Shown piece after piece: positions 14,881-22,238 of a stretch of DNA of 22,238 nt. Source of the DNA: Candidatus Gallimonas intestinigallinarum. GTDB taxonomy: Bacteria > Bacillota_A > Clostridia > Christensenellales > Borkfalkiaceae. The notes below the pieces were generated by a model, which was not told the DNA's origin, searched no databases, and saw nothing but the letters and a program-made list of their open reading frames with translations. The stretch is from NCBI GenBank assembly GCA_019116405.1, contig DXBS01000090.1:1-22238 (forward strand), written 5' to 3'. Every line of letters starts with the position of its first letter. Positions within the stretch are counted from its first letter, which is position 1. The translations under genes and the position numbers were made by a program.

Positions 14881-14909
14881 ATTGTACTACAAATTGACAG
14901 GGCTGTCAA
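14881..14909 (-). promoter_or_regulatory. gap promoter with 16-bp palindrome over the -35 and spacer
   Basis: Minus-strand TTGACA (14904-14909), 17 bases, TACAAT (14881-14886): a near-ideal sigma-A promoter. The -35 is one half of a perfect palindrome TTGACA-GGGC-TGTCAA (plus strand, 14894-14909), which may be an operator. No regulator gene is adjacent. Confidence 0.82.
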
Positions 14910-15033
14910 TAGCTGTTAAAAACTTTTTCCACTCTTTTTTCAAAGCGTGCAGACGGGACTCCGCCCCCTTCCTTTTATATATACCCCTGCTTGTCCCCTT
15001 CCAAACACAAAGACAAAAATTTTCTGCATTTCT

Positions 15034-15148
15034 TTGACAGGGACGCGGCAAAGGCATATCCTGCGGGCGAGATCCGCCCGCAGCCCGCAAATTCCGCCTA
15101 AAAATTTTCGCACAAAGGGTTGCTTTTTCCTTGAAAAGGCTTTATAAT
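15034..15148 (+). promoter_or_regulatory. fba promoter region: two candidate promoters with an intervening hairpin
   Basis: The better promoter is TTGCTT (15120-15125), 17 bases, TATAAT (15143-15148), giving a leader of about 25 bases before fba. A second, TTGACA (15034-15039), 17 bases, TATCCT (15057-15062), lies upstream. A perfect 9-bp hairpin (15061-15069 with 15075-15083, loop AGATC) directly follows it; there is no U tract. With the gap promoter at 14881-14909 this accounts for most of the 356-base gap between gap and fba. The stretch 14910-15030 shows nothing I can name. Confidence 0.7.
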
Positions 15149-15178
15149 GAAGAAAAAATCTTTGGAGGAAAATTACCC

Positions 15179-16114
15179 ATGCCTTTGGTCACTACGACTG
15201 AAATGTTCAAAAAGGCGTATGCAGGCGGCTATGCGGTCGGCGCATTCAACGTCAACAATATGGAAATGATCCAGGCGATCGTGGAAGCGGCAAACGAGTG
15301 CCGTTCCCCCGTCATCCTTCAGGTTTCGGCGGGCGCGAGAAAGTACGCGAACCCCGTGTACCTGCGTCACCTCGTGGAGGCTGCGGTCGAGACGACGGAT
15401 ATCCCGATCGCGATGCATCTGGACCACGGCGCTGACTTTGAAATCTGCAAGTCTTCCATCGACGGCGGCTTCACCTCCGTCATGATCGACGCTTCCAGCA
15501 AGCCCTGGGAGGAGAATATCGCCATCACCAAGAAGGTCGTCGAATACGCGCATGCGCACGGCGTCGTCGTAGAGGCGGAGCTGGGCAAGCTCGCGGGCAT
15601 TGAGGACGACGTGCATGTTGCCGATCACGACGCGATGTTCACCTCTCCCGACGAGGTCGAGGAATTCACCTCCCGCACGGGCATCGACTCGCTTGCGATC
15701 GCCATCGGCACCAGCCACGGCGCATACAAGTTCAAGCCCGGTCAGGATCCCAAGCTGCGCATCGACATTCTCGAAGAGATCGGCAGACGTCTGCCCGGCT
15801 TCCCCATCGTCCTGCACGGCGCATCCAGCGTGCCGCAGGATCAGGTCGCGATCGTCAACCAGTACGGCGGTTCCATGCCCAACGCGATCGGCATTCCCGA
15901 AAGCGAGCTCAAGAAGGCGGCTGCTCTTGCCGTCTGCAAGATCAACATTGACTCCGACCTCAGAGTTGCTTTCACGGCGGCGATCCGCAAGCACCTTGCG
16001 GAGAATCCTTCCCACTTCGACCCCCGCCAGTACCTCGGCGACGCGCGTGCGAACATGAAGGAGATGGTCAAGCACAAGATCATCGACGTCCTGGGCTCTG
16101 CAAACAAGGCGTAA
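15179..16114 (+). CDS. fba: Class II fructose-1,6-bisphosphate aldolase
   Basis: Zinc-dependent aldolase splitting fructose 1,6-bisphosphate into dihydroxyacetone phosphate and glyceraldehyde 3-phosphate. The 311-residue product has the family start MPLVTTTEMFKKAYAGGYAV. It carries AMHLDHG (78-84) with the catalytic D82 and zinc ligand H83, the other zinc ligands H180 (GTSHG) and H213 (VLHGASS), and the phosphate-binding NIDSDLR near the C-terminus. The ATG at 15179 has GGAGG about nine bases upstream. The open frame begins 48 bases earlier, but that extension overlaps the -10 region and is not family-like. It supplies the substrate of the divergently transcribed gap enzyme. Confidence 0.98.
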   Translation: MPLVTTTEMFKKAYAGGYAVGAFNVNNMEMIQAIVEAANECRSPVILQVSAGARKYANPVYLRHLVEAAVETTDIPIAMHLDHGADFEICKSSIDGGFTSVMIDASSKPWEENIAITKKVVEYAHAHGVVVEAELGKLAGIEDDVHVADHDAMFTSPDEVEEFTSRTGIDSLAIAIGTSHGAYKFKPGQDPKLRIDILEEIGRRLPGFPIVLHGASSVPQDQVAIVNQYGGSMPNAIGIPESELKKAAALAVCKINIDSDLRVAFTAAIRKHLAENPSHFDPRQYLGDARANMKEMVKHKIIDVLGSANKA

Positions 16115-16121
16115 AAAACTC

Positions 16122-16158
16122 AAAAAAATACTCGGGCAAACGACCCGGGTATTTTTTT
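16122..16158. terminator. Bidirectional terminator between fba and the XRE-SdpI gene
   Basis: A 15-bp stem with one G-T pair (16122-16136 with 16144-16158, loop CAAACGA), with seven A on one side and seven T on the other. It works as an intrinsic terminator for fba (plus) and for the convergent gene (minus). Confidence 0.93.
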
Positions 16159-16165
16159 ATGCGCT

Positions 16166-16822
16166 TCACGGACTGAGGCGCCTGAGTTTTCGCTCCGTCG
16201 CAAGGATGGGAACAAATAAGGAGATCGTCTGCACGAGGAGAAGGCACATGCCGCCGATGAGGCAGGCGGAGATCGGCAGAAAGACGGATACGATCAGCCA
16301 GACGATCGTTCCCGCAAGCTGCGCAATCACAAGAAATGTGACATGGAGCGCAAACGCCGCCTGCGCGTAGTCCCACATGGTCTGATTGCGCATGGCGCGC
16401 CTGGTACGATAGCCCGCGAAACGATTGATCTTACGCGGCGGATATGCCCCGAAGAAAACAGCGATCAACGAAAAGAGACAGGGCAGGAGCAGCGGTCCGA
16501 TGACGAGCATCGGCGATGCCTGCTCCGCCCGCTGCGCCGCGGCATAGCCGCACGCGGCGGCGACAAAGCAGCAGACCACGAGCAAGGTAACGAGCGCGAT
16601 GCGGCACCCGACATACCTGCGTTTTAGGGAGGTCGAAAGCAGCTCGTCAAGGCTCACGCCGAACAGCTGAGCGATTCGCACCAGCGTATCGAGGGAGGGA
16701 TATCGGATCCCCTGTTCGTAGTTGGAGACCGCCTGCCGCGTCACAAAGAGTTTTGCGGCAAGTTCCTCCTGCGTCATCTGCGCCTGCAATCGTAAAAGTC
16801 TGAGCCGTTCGGAAAATTCCAT
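16166..16822 (-). CDS. XRE HTH - SdpI-family membrane protein fusion
   Basis: A 218-residue protein. Residues 1-65 are an XRE DNA-binding domain (MTQEELAAKLFVTRQAVSNY, EQGIRYPSLDTLVRIAQLF). Membrane segments follow near 73-95 and 104-126, then a cytosolic NRFAGYRTRRAMRNQTMWDY (133-152) that closely fits the signature of SdpI-family proteins (GYRT-x2-SM-x-N-x2-W), and two further helices near 157-180 and 183-206. SdpI in B. subtilis gives immunity to the SdpC toxin and sequesters its repressor SdpR at the membrane. Here sensor membrane domain and DNA-binding domain are in one chain, so it may be a one-component membrane stress regulator. The start ATG has GGAGG nearby; the longer frame to 16972 lies in the promoter and terminator region. 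Confidence 0.87.
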   Translation of the reverse strand: MEFSERLRLLRLQAQMTQEELAAKLFVTRQAVSNYEQGIRYPSLDTLVRIAQLFGVSLDELLSTSLKRRYVGCRIALVTLLVVCCFVAAACGYAAAQRAEQASPMLVIGPLLLPCLFSLIAVFFGAYPPRKINRFAGYRTRRAMRNQTMWDYAQAAFALHVTFLVIAQLAGTIVWLIVSVFLPISACLIGGMCLLLVQTISLFVPILATERKLRRLSP

Positions 16823-16839
16823 TACCTGCCTCCGTCTGT

Positions 16840-16868
16840 ATTCTATCAGGTTTTGGCGCAAAAAACAA
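16840..16868 (-). promoter_or_regulatory. Promoter of the XRE-SdpI gene
   Basis: Minus-strand TTGTTT (16863-16868), 17 bases, TAGAAT (16840-16845), with the start codon 18 bases further on. This is a reasonable sigma-A promoter; no dyad is obvious in it. Confidence 0.65.
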
Positions 16869-16938
16869 TCCCTCTTGTCCGAAAGCCCCGATACAGGCGC
16901 GACACACCTGCTTGCGCCGCAGAGATTTTTCATAAAAC

Positions 16939-16972
16939 GTGCGCCGCCGCGGAACATTCCGCGGCAGCGCAC
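16939..16972 (-). terminator. ktrA terminator hairpin
   Basis: Arms of 14 bp with one mismatch (16939-16952 and 16959-16972, loop AACATT) begin just four bases after the ktrA stop. On the minus strand the stem is followed by GTTTTATG. GC-rich and similar in character to palindromes A-C, but different in sequence. Confidence 0.82.
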
Positions 16973-16976
16973 TCTT

Positions 16977-17630
16977 TTATGCTTCCTTGTTCATATAGGC
17001 AAGGATCTGCGCCGAGTTGCCGAACACGAGCAGCTGATCGTTCTCCTGAAAGACGTAGTTCGCCTCCAGCGTTGCCGTCACCCTTCCGCCGTTCTTGACG
17101 GTGAGGATATTCATGCCGTAGCGCTTGCGCGGGTTTACTTCGACGAGCGTCTTTTTTACCCACTTGGCGGGCACGGCGATCTCAAAGATCGAGTACGCGG
17201 CGTCCAGATCGATATAGTTGAGCACCTTTTTGGAGCTCAGACGCACGGCGAGTTTTTCGGCAATATCCATGTCGGGATAGATGACCTCGTCCGCGCCGAC
17301 GCGCAGCAGGAACTTGCGCTGGATCTGCGTGGTCGCGCGGGAGATGACCTTCTTTGCACCGCAGTCCTTTAAGTTGGACGTGATCTCCAGCGACGCCTGG
17401 AAGTCCTCGCCGATGGTGACGATACACACGTCGAAGGACGGGATGTCCATCGTCTCCAGGTTGTCCATACTCATGCAGTTGGCGATGAGCGCATTGGTAT
17501 AGCGGGGCGCGAGCGAGTTGATGACGTCCTCGTTCTTGTCGACGATCATCACCTCGTCCCCCATACCGAGCAATTTTTCACCCAGCGTCCTGCCGAATTT
17601 TCCCATTCCGATCAGCAATACGGAAACCAT
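16977..17630 (-). CDS. ktrA: Potassium uptake regulatory subunit KtrA/TrkA (RCK protein)
   Basis: A cytosolic gating ring subunit that binds nucleotides and controls the KtrB/TrkH channel. The 217-residue product has an RCK_N Rossmann fold starting VSVLLIGMGKFGRTLGEKLL (GxGxxG) with the acidic residue ending strand 2 (EVMIVDKNE). A CIVTIGEDFQASLEIT segment and an RCK_C domain from about residue 140 follow. This single-RCK length matches KtrA rather than the double-length E. coli TrkA. The ATG at 17630 has AGGAGA about six bases upstream; the frame to 17663 adds an unlikely 11 residues. It lies downstream of the channel gene in the same direction but is separated from it by 365 bases of hairpin-rich sequence. 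Confidence 0.93.
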   Translation of the reverse strand: MVSVLLIGMGKFGRTLGEKLLGMGDEVMIVDKNEDVINSLAPRYTNALIANCMSMDNLETMDIPSFDVCIVTIGEDFQASLEITSNLKDCGAKKVISRATTQIQRKFLLRVGADEVIYPDMDIAEKLAVRLSSKKVLNYIDLDAAYSIFEIAVPAKWVKKTLVEVNPRKRYGMNILTVKNGGRVTATLEANYVFQENDQLLVFGNSAQILAYMNKEA

Positions 17631-17711
17631 TTCTTTCTCCTGATTAAAATATATTTCGCGCAAATGCGCTTTTATCTATTCAGTTGCACACAGAGGTATT
17701 GCAACCCTTCC

Positions 17712-17987
17712 GTCCCTTCGGGACACCTCCCCTAAAACTCCGTTTCAGGGGAGGCTTATGCCTTTTGCTATAAATCTCAGATACAAGGAGGGTTTCCCTC
17801 CGCAGTATGCCCCTATTTGCTGCTGACGCAGCTTGGGGGTGGGTGTGAATTGACGCGAACTATAATTGTAAGCCCTTAAGGGTTCGCGTCAAAAGAGGGA
17901 GGTGCGGTCAGCCGCAAGGCGGCGTGCCCGCGACCACCCTCTCAGATCACGGAATTTTGTCACGCCTTTGCGTGAGAAAATTCGTGA
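17712..17987. repeat. Cluster of stem-loops filling the ktrB-ktrA gap
   Basis: This 365-base gap holds no plausible gene but at least seven inverted repeats: GTCCC/GGGAC (17712-17724), a 13-bp arm pair with one mismatch CCTCCCCT.../...AGGGGAGG (17726-17754), GGAGGG/CCCTCC (17787-17801), GCTGC/GCAGC (17819-17832), a perfect 11-bp pair TTGACGCGAAC/GTTCGCGTCAA (17850-17892), a 10-bp pair with one mismatch around a GCCGC-AAG-GCGGC stem (17894-17942), and an 18/19-bp imperfect hairpin (17947-17987). It looks like one or more non-coding repetitive elements inserted between two partner genes. The last hairpin could also end ktrB transcripts. Identity as a dispersed element needs other copies, which this window lacks. 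Confidence 0.7.
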
Positions 17988-17995
17988 ACGAACCT

Positions 17996-19351
17996 TTATC
18001 CTATAAACACATTATCCAGCGGCCTTCTGACGGCGGCCTCGCTCGTCTTTTGCCGCTTGAGGGCGAACGCAAAGGTGAGAATGCCGACGCGCCCTAAGTA
18101 CATCAGCAAAATGAGGATGAATTCGGAAACCGCCGAAAGATGGGACGTGAGCGCCTGCGTCAATCCGACCGTGCCGATCGCCGAGACCGTCTCGAACATG
18201 ACGGCGGCAAAGGGTGCATTGACGTCCGGCTCGATCGCGTTGATGAGCAATGTCGCCGTGATGGTCAGAACGAGGTAGGCGACAAAGATCGCGAGCGCCT
18301 GACTTAAAACGCTCTGGTCGATGCGGCGCTTGCCGATCGTGATATCCTTTTTACCGCGCATGACGGAGAGCATGCCCATCATGATGACGGTAAAGGTACT
18401 CACCTTGACGCCGCCGCCCGTACTGCCCGAGCAGGCGCCGATGAACATGAGAATGATCATCAAAAGCGTGCCGCTGTTGGAGAGATCCTCCGGGGGCGTC
18501 GTAAAGTAGCCCGCTGTGCGCGCCGTCGTCGCGTTGAAGAAGGAGCACAGAAGTTTATCGCCGAAGTTGTACCCTGCATAATTGTCGTTGTTCCATTCGA
18601 ACACCATAAACAGCGCCGTGCCGACGATCAGCAAAATCGCCGTGCCGATGAGCGCCATGCGCGTATAGAAGGAGAACTTTTTAGGATTTCCCTTACAGTC
18701 CACGACGTCCCCCCACACGCAAAATCCGAGCCCCCCGATGATGATGAGCGCGCAGATGACGATGGAGACGAGCGGATCGCGCGCATAGTCGACAAGTGAG
18801 ACGGGACCGATGATGTCAAAGCCCGCGTTGCAGAAGGCAGAGATGGAATGGAACACGCCGTACCAGATGCCGACGGGGCCGAAATCAGGGATAAAGCGGA
18901 TCATCAGCAGGAGCGCGCCGACAAACTCAAAGAGGAAGGTCCCCAAGAGAATGCGCTTGACGAGCGTCCTGACGCCCGTGAGTCTGCTGCCGCCCACCGA
19001 CTGGATCATCGCCGTGCGCTCGTAGAGCCCAAGCCCCTTGCCGCGGATCGCCATAAAGAGAATGGAGACGAGCGTGGTAAAGCCGAGACCTCCGATCTGG
19101 ATGAGGCAGATGATGACGACATGCCCGAACGTTGTCCAGTGCTCTGCCGTCACGACGGGCGTGAGCCCCGTGACGCAGGTCGCAGAGGTCGCCACGAACA
19201 AACCGTCGACATAGTCGAGAAAGGTCCCCCACTCCCAGCTCTGCTTGGCAAAGGGCAGCATCAATAGAAGGCTGCCGATGAAGATGAGCAGGGCGTACCC
19301 CAGCGCAAGATAGCGCCAAACACTCATCCTCCGTTTGATCTTGAACTTCAT
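17996..19351 (-). CDS. ktrB: Potassium channel subunit KtrB/TrkH
   Basis: The membrane pore of a Ktr/Trk potassium uptake system. The 451-residue protein has the four-repeat (helix - pore loop - helix) layout with the selectivity-filter glycines in SATCVTGL (near 58), SAFCNAGF (near 177), ARTAGYFT (near 282) and SAIGTVGLT (near 398). A GACSGSTGGG segment in the third repeat corresponds to the gate loop region. Length fits KtrB. The start ATG lies 44 bases from the -10 of a clear promoter. The regulatory RCK subunit follows on the same strand after the hairpin cluster. Confidence 0.94.
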   Translation of the reverse strand: MKFKIKRRMSVWRYLALGYALLIFIGSLLLMLPFAKQSWEWGTFLDYVDGLFVATSATCVTGLTPVVTAEHWTTFGHVVIICLIQIGGLGFTTLVSILFMAIRGKGLGLYERTAMIQSVGGSRLTGVRTLVKRILLGTFLFEFVGALLLMIRFIPDFGPVGIWYGVFHSISAFCNAGFDIIGPVSLVDYARDPLVSIVICALIIIGGLGFCVWGDVVDCKGNPKKFSFYTRMALIGTAILLIVGTALFMVFEWNNDNYAGYNFGDKLLCSFFNATTARTAGYFTTPPEDLSNSGTLLMIILMFIGACSGSTGGGVKVSTFTVIMMGMLSVMRGKKDITIGKRRIDQSVLSQALAIFVAYLVLTITATLLINAIEPDVNAPFAAVMFETVSAIGTVGLTQALTSHLSAVSEFILILLMYLGRVGILTFAFALKRQKTSEAAVRRPLDNVFIG

Positions 19352-19394
19352 GAATTCCTCTTACGCGGAACGTCTTGCTTGCTCCGCCCGTTGT

Positions 19395-19424
19395 ATCGTA
19401 TCATACCGCGGCGGGGCTTGTCAA
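19395..19424 (-). promoter_or_regulatory. ktrB promoter
   Basis: Minus-strand TTGACA (19419-19424), 18 bases, TACGAT (19395-19400). It lies in the 83-base gap after the helicase stop, in which I see no terminator hairpin for the helicase gene. Confidence 0.75.
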
Positions 19425-19434
19425 CCGTTTGCGG

Positions 19435-22238
19435 CTATGCGAGCGAAATACGATCGGAGACCGAGCGAACAAATAAACCCTTCTCCTCGCCGTAGGAGAC
19501 GCAGTCCCTTAAGAACGCCTGGAACTTTTCGCCCGGCTTGAGCTCGGGATAGATACCGAGAAGCAGCGAGGTCAGCTCGTCCATATACAGGGAGACGCGC
19601 TCCTCCAGCGCCGCCTTAATGAGGGAGACGATCTCATAGACGGTGAAGTCCTCCCCGCTCTTGCGGACGGCGGGCGTGGGATCGACGCGGAATTTGCCGA
19701 TGGCGATGGCGCGCGGCGTCTTGTAGAAATAGTCCACCCCCATCACGCGGTCGCGCGGGAGCGCGCAGCCGTCGATGAGCGCATCGAGGCGATTCTCCAC
19801 CTTTGCCCCGCTCTTTGTGATATTGTAGGTCGCCAGCACCCGCTTTTTGAGGAAGGCGCGGGAAATGGGCTCCTCGGTGGCGACGATCTCCTTGATGCGC
19901 GCCATGATAGCGGCGTCGTTGTCGCCCGAGGTAACAAATGCCGCGACCTCGCCCGACGTGGGCTTGACGAACTTGTAGGGCTTGGACCACTTGCCGATCC
20001 AGCTGCCCGCCTTGGCGTCCGCGCCCGTAAGGCGGTCGAGGATATCCTTGATGCGCTTGATCTCGCGCTTGGGATTGTTGTAGTAGCTGACGCTGTGGAT
20101 GCGCATGACGTTCCAGTTGCCGCGCTTTAAGGACTGCACCTGCAGGATATTCCTGTCCTTGACGGAGAACTGGTCGGTGCCGTCGCACAGCACGCCCAGG
20201 ATAAAGCGGTGCTTGTTCTTGGGATCGATGACGGCGACGTCCACCTTGAAGTCGGAAGCGCCCACGTCGTAGCGGCACTCATAGCCGTAGGCGGAGAGCT
20301 CCTCTGCGATGAACTTGCCGATGCCCGCGCCCGTGCGCACGGAGGCGGAGGGAGCGGCGAGCGTCGTCCTGCCCTTTTCGGCAAACTCCAAAAATGCCTT
20401 CAGTCCCGCGACGCCCTTGGAGGAGGTCTTGGCAAGGTCGATCATGGGCGAGGTCATCGTGGAAAAGACGAGCATCTCTTCCCTTGCGCGCGACACGGCG
20501 ACGTTGAGGCGGCGCCAGCCGCCCGACTGGTTGAGCGGGCCGAAGTTGAGGGAGACGCGTCCCGAGGCGTCCGGACCGTAGCACACCGAGAAGAGGATGA
20601 CGTCGCGCTCGTCGCCCTGCACGTTCTCCAGATTCTTGACGAAGAGCGGCTCTTCCCTGTTGTACGCCGCCTCCTCCAGCCGCTTCTGGATGATCGCCTT
20701 GGACAAAAGCCGTTCGATATAGTCGCATTGTGTGCTCGAGAAGGTGACGACGCCCATGCTCGCTTTGGAGAGAACGGGGTCAGAGAGCCTGCGCACGACT
20801 TCCGCGACGAGCGCCTCCGCCTCCTTTGCATTGCGCTTGGTAAAGCCGCGGTCATAGGTGCCGTCCACGAGCATGAGCTTTACTTTGCTGTCCATCGCGT
20901 CGGGCGAGGGGAAGGTGCACAGCTTGTTGTCATAGTACATGCTGTTGGAGAAGGCGATGAGACTCTCGTGCTTGCTGCGGTAGTGCCAGAGAAGGTGCCG
21001 CTCGGGCATGCCGAGGGCGAGGCAGTCGTCCAGGACGCTCTCCAGATCCTCGTTTTCGAGGTTATCCTCGTCCACATACGCCGAGCGGAAGAAGGCAGTG
21101 GGCGGCAGCTGTTTGGGATCGCCCACGACGATCGCCGCCTTGGCGCGCGCAATGGAGCCGATCGCCTCCGCCGTGGACATCTGCGACGCCTCGTCGAAGA
21201 TGACTAGGTCAAACTGGTCGGCGACGGGCTGCAGATACTGCGCCACGGTGGTCGGGCTCATCAGCATACAGGGGCAGACGACGCCCATGAGCGTGGGAAT
21301 CTCGCCGAACAGGCTTCTCAGCCCCGAGCCGCGCAGATTGCTCTTGGAAAGGCGGGTGAATGCGCCCAGTTCGACGGAGAGGCTCCCCTCCCCGTCCTTC
21401 GGCAGGCGGGAGATGAGCTCGGCGCGGATATGATCGCGCGTGAGGCGGGTAAACTCCTCCCACGCGATGCGGAATTTTTCGATGGTCTCTTCGAGCGTGC
21501 CGACCGTCATGCGCGAGAGCGCGGGATCGGCGGGGATGTTGATCTCCAGAAAGTTGCGGTAGACGTTCTTTTCAAAGCCCGCGAGTACGTTGTCCGTGCG
21601 GAACCGCCCGCTCTCCAGCGCCTCGGTGATGAAGTTGAGCCCGAGTTCGGCGAGTTTTTTGCCCGTCCTGCGGTACATGCACCAGTTGGGCAGCAGGTCG
21701 ATATTGTCGATGAGCGCGCTCGCCTTGGAGGAGAAGTAGTCCAAAACGTCCTCCTCGCGCAGCTTGGAGCGGTCGGCATTGGTGATATCGAGAAAGGCGT
21801 CCTGCGCGTGGAAGTAGCTCTCCGCCGCCTTCAAGTACCCCTCCAGCACGGGCTTGGTGTAGCCGCTCGTCGCGCGGATGCACATGCCGTTGAAGGCGTC
21901 CGCGTTGTAGTCCATAAAGACTGCCGCCGCCCGCTCGTGCAGGTCCTTGAGGTCGGCGAGAAACTCCGTGCGCTTTTTGAAGTTGATGCGCCCGGCGCGG
22001 TCGGTAAAGCTGCGTGCAAGCTGCGTGTTGCCCGTGATGAGATCCATTGCCCCGTAGATATCGACGAGCGTCTGCAGATATTTGGGGACGTCCTTGTTTT
22101 CGACGGCATGATAGCACGCGCGCTCCAGCTTTTTGACGACGCCGCGGACGGTGCGGTTGAGCCGCCAGTCCCCTGCCGTCTCCGCATACCGTCTGACCTC
22201 GGGCATGTCGCGGTCGGGATCGATGAGCGTCTTGAAGT
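19435..22238 (-). CDS. Large SF1 helicase with Vsr-like nuclease-fold domain and DUF3320-like C-terminus (5' end outside window)
   Basis: The C-terminal ~934 residues of a very large DEAD-like superfamily 1 protein. The frame runs open through the window edge, so the internal ATG at 22206 is not the start and Walker A is outside. Helicase motifs in order are Walker B VIFDEASQM, VVGDPKQLPPT (motif III), ENVQGDERDVILFSV (motif V) and RRLNVAVSRAREEMLVF (motif VI). About 20100-20280 encodes a Vsr/MTES_1575-like restriction-endonuclease fold (DFKVDVAVIDP...FILGVLCDGTDQ). The last ~250 residues resemble DUF3320, with a winged-helix-like repeat. Proteins of this layout with an N-terminal DUF4011 occur in anti-phage systems (the single-gene Hhe type, from memory). 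Whether DUF4011 is present cannot be seen. The expected Glu of the nuclease ECDG motif is Leu here. Confidence 0.88.
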   Translation of the reverse strand, partial: FKTLIDPDRDMPEVRRYAETAGDWRLNRTVRGVVKKLERACYHAVENKDVPKYLQTLVDIYGAMDLITGNTQLARSFTDRAGRINFKKRTEFLADLKDLHERAAAVFMDYNADAFNGMCIRATSGYTKPVLEGYLKAAESYFHAQDAFLDITNADRSKLREEDVLDYFSSKASALIDNIDLLPNWCMYRRTGKKLAELGLNFITEALESGRFRTDNVLAGFEKNVYRNFLEINIPADPALSRMTVGTLEETIEKFRIAWEEFTRLTRDHIRAELISRLPKDGEGSLSVELGAFTRLSKSNLRGSGLRSLFGEIPTLMGVVCPCMLMSPTTVAQYLQPVADQFDLVIFDEASQMSTAEAIGSIARAKAAIVVGDPKQLPPTAFFRSAYVDEDNLENEDLESVLDDCLALGMPERHLLWHYRSKHESLIAFSNSMYYDNKLCTFPSPDAMDSKVKLMLVDGTYDRGFTKRNAKEAEALVAEVVRRLSDPVLSKASMGVVTFSSTQCDYIERLLSKAIIQKRLEEAAYNREEPLFVKNLENVQGDERDVILFSVCYGPDASGRVSLNFGPLNQSGGWRRLNVAVSRAREEMLVFSTMTSPMIDLAKTSSKGVAGLKAFLEFAEKGRTTLAAPSASVRTGAGIGKFIAEELSAYGYECRYDVGASDFKVDVAVIDPKNKHRFILGVLCDGTDQFSVKDRNILQVQSLKRGNWNVMRIHSVSYYNNPKREIKRIKDILDRLTGADAKAGSWIGKWSKPYKFVKPTSGEVAAFVTSGDNDAAIMARIKEIVATEEPISRAFLKKRVLATYNITKSGAKVENRLDALIDGCALPRDRVMGVDYFYKTPRAIAIGKFRVDPTPAVRKSGEDFTVYEIVSLIKAALEERVSLYMDELTSLLLGIYPELKPGEKFQAFLRDCVSYGEEKGLFVRSVSDRISLA

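Noticed and set aside
17850..17892. Inverted repeat TTGACGCGAAC/GTTCGCGTCAA as a terminal inverted repeat of a tiny transposon
   Set aside because: The interval is only 43 bases and flanking duplications are not evident; kept only as part of the hairpin cluster.
20209..21207. Plus-strand open frame of 332 codons opposite the helicase
   Set aside because: Antisense shadow of conserved helicase motifs; no independent start signals.

Overview
The window reads as chromosomal DNA from a GC-rich member of the Clostridia (Bacillota). The evidence is the block yqfC - yqfD - phoH - pgpH-like - ybeY - era - yqzL-like - recO, which keeps the Bacillus/Clostridium order (dgkA and cdd, present between ybeY and era in B. 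subtilis, are missing here). It includes two sporulation-associated genes. A beta-glucuronidase cassette and the overall gene set would fit a gut anaerobe, but habitat and taxonomy are inferences.

Layout. Bases 1-1611 hold the start of a de novo NAD operon (nadA-nadB, minus strand, nadB cut by the window edge) with its own promoter and a dyad over the -10. Bases 1624-7560 hold the yqfC-to-recO housekeeping operon on the minus strand, mostly with 4-nt ATGA overlaps or very short gaps. Bases 7597-10246 are a clearly more AT-rich accessory island: a polytopic membrane protein and an exported acidic protein of unknown function in one minus-strand operon, diverging from a 73-residue XRE-type repressor. 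The 56-bp control region has two back-to-back -35 boxes, each followed by a perfect TACGAR-N5-YTCGTA dyad. Bases 10278-13706 are a carbohydrate cassette: an AraC-type regulator diverging from a DMT-like transporter and a GH2 beta-glucuronidase. Both accessory cassettes are bordered by copies of one nearly identical 31-33 bp GC-rich perfect palindrome (7564, 10247, 13707).

Bases 13758-16158 hold divergent glycolytic genes gap (minus) and fba (plus), each with clear promoters and terminators. Bases 16166-16868 hold an XRE-SdpI membrane regulator. Bases 16939-19424 hold a Ktr-type potassium uptake pair (ktrB/trkH then ktrA/trkA) whose two genes are separated by about 370 bases filled with stem-loops. 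Bases 19435-22238 hold the C-terminal part of a very large superfamily 1 helicase with a Vsr/MTES_1575-like nuclease-fold domain and a DUF3320-like tail, running off the right edge. It may be a defence protein.

The least explained part is the repressor-controlled island at 7597-10246. The sequence supports a tightly switched two-gene envelope module of unknown function bounded by repeated hairpins. I did not see tRNA or rRNA genes, a CRISPR array, or a transposase or integrase.
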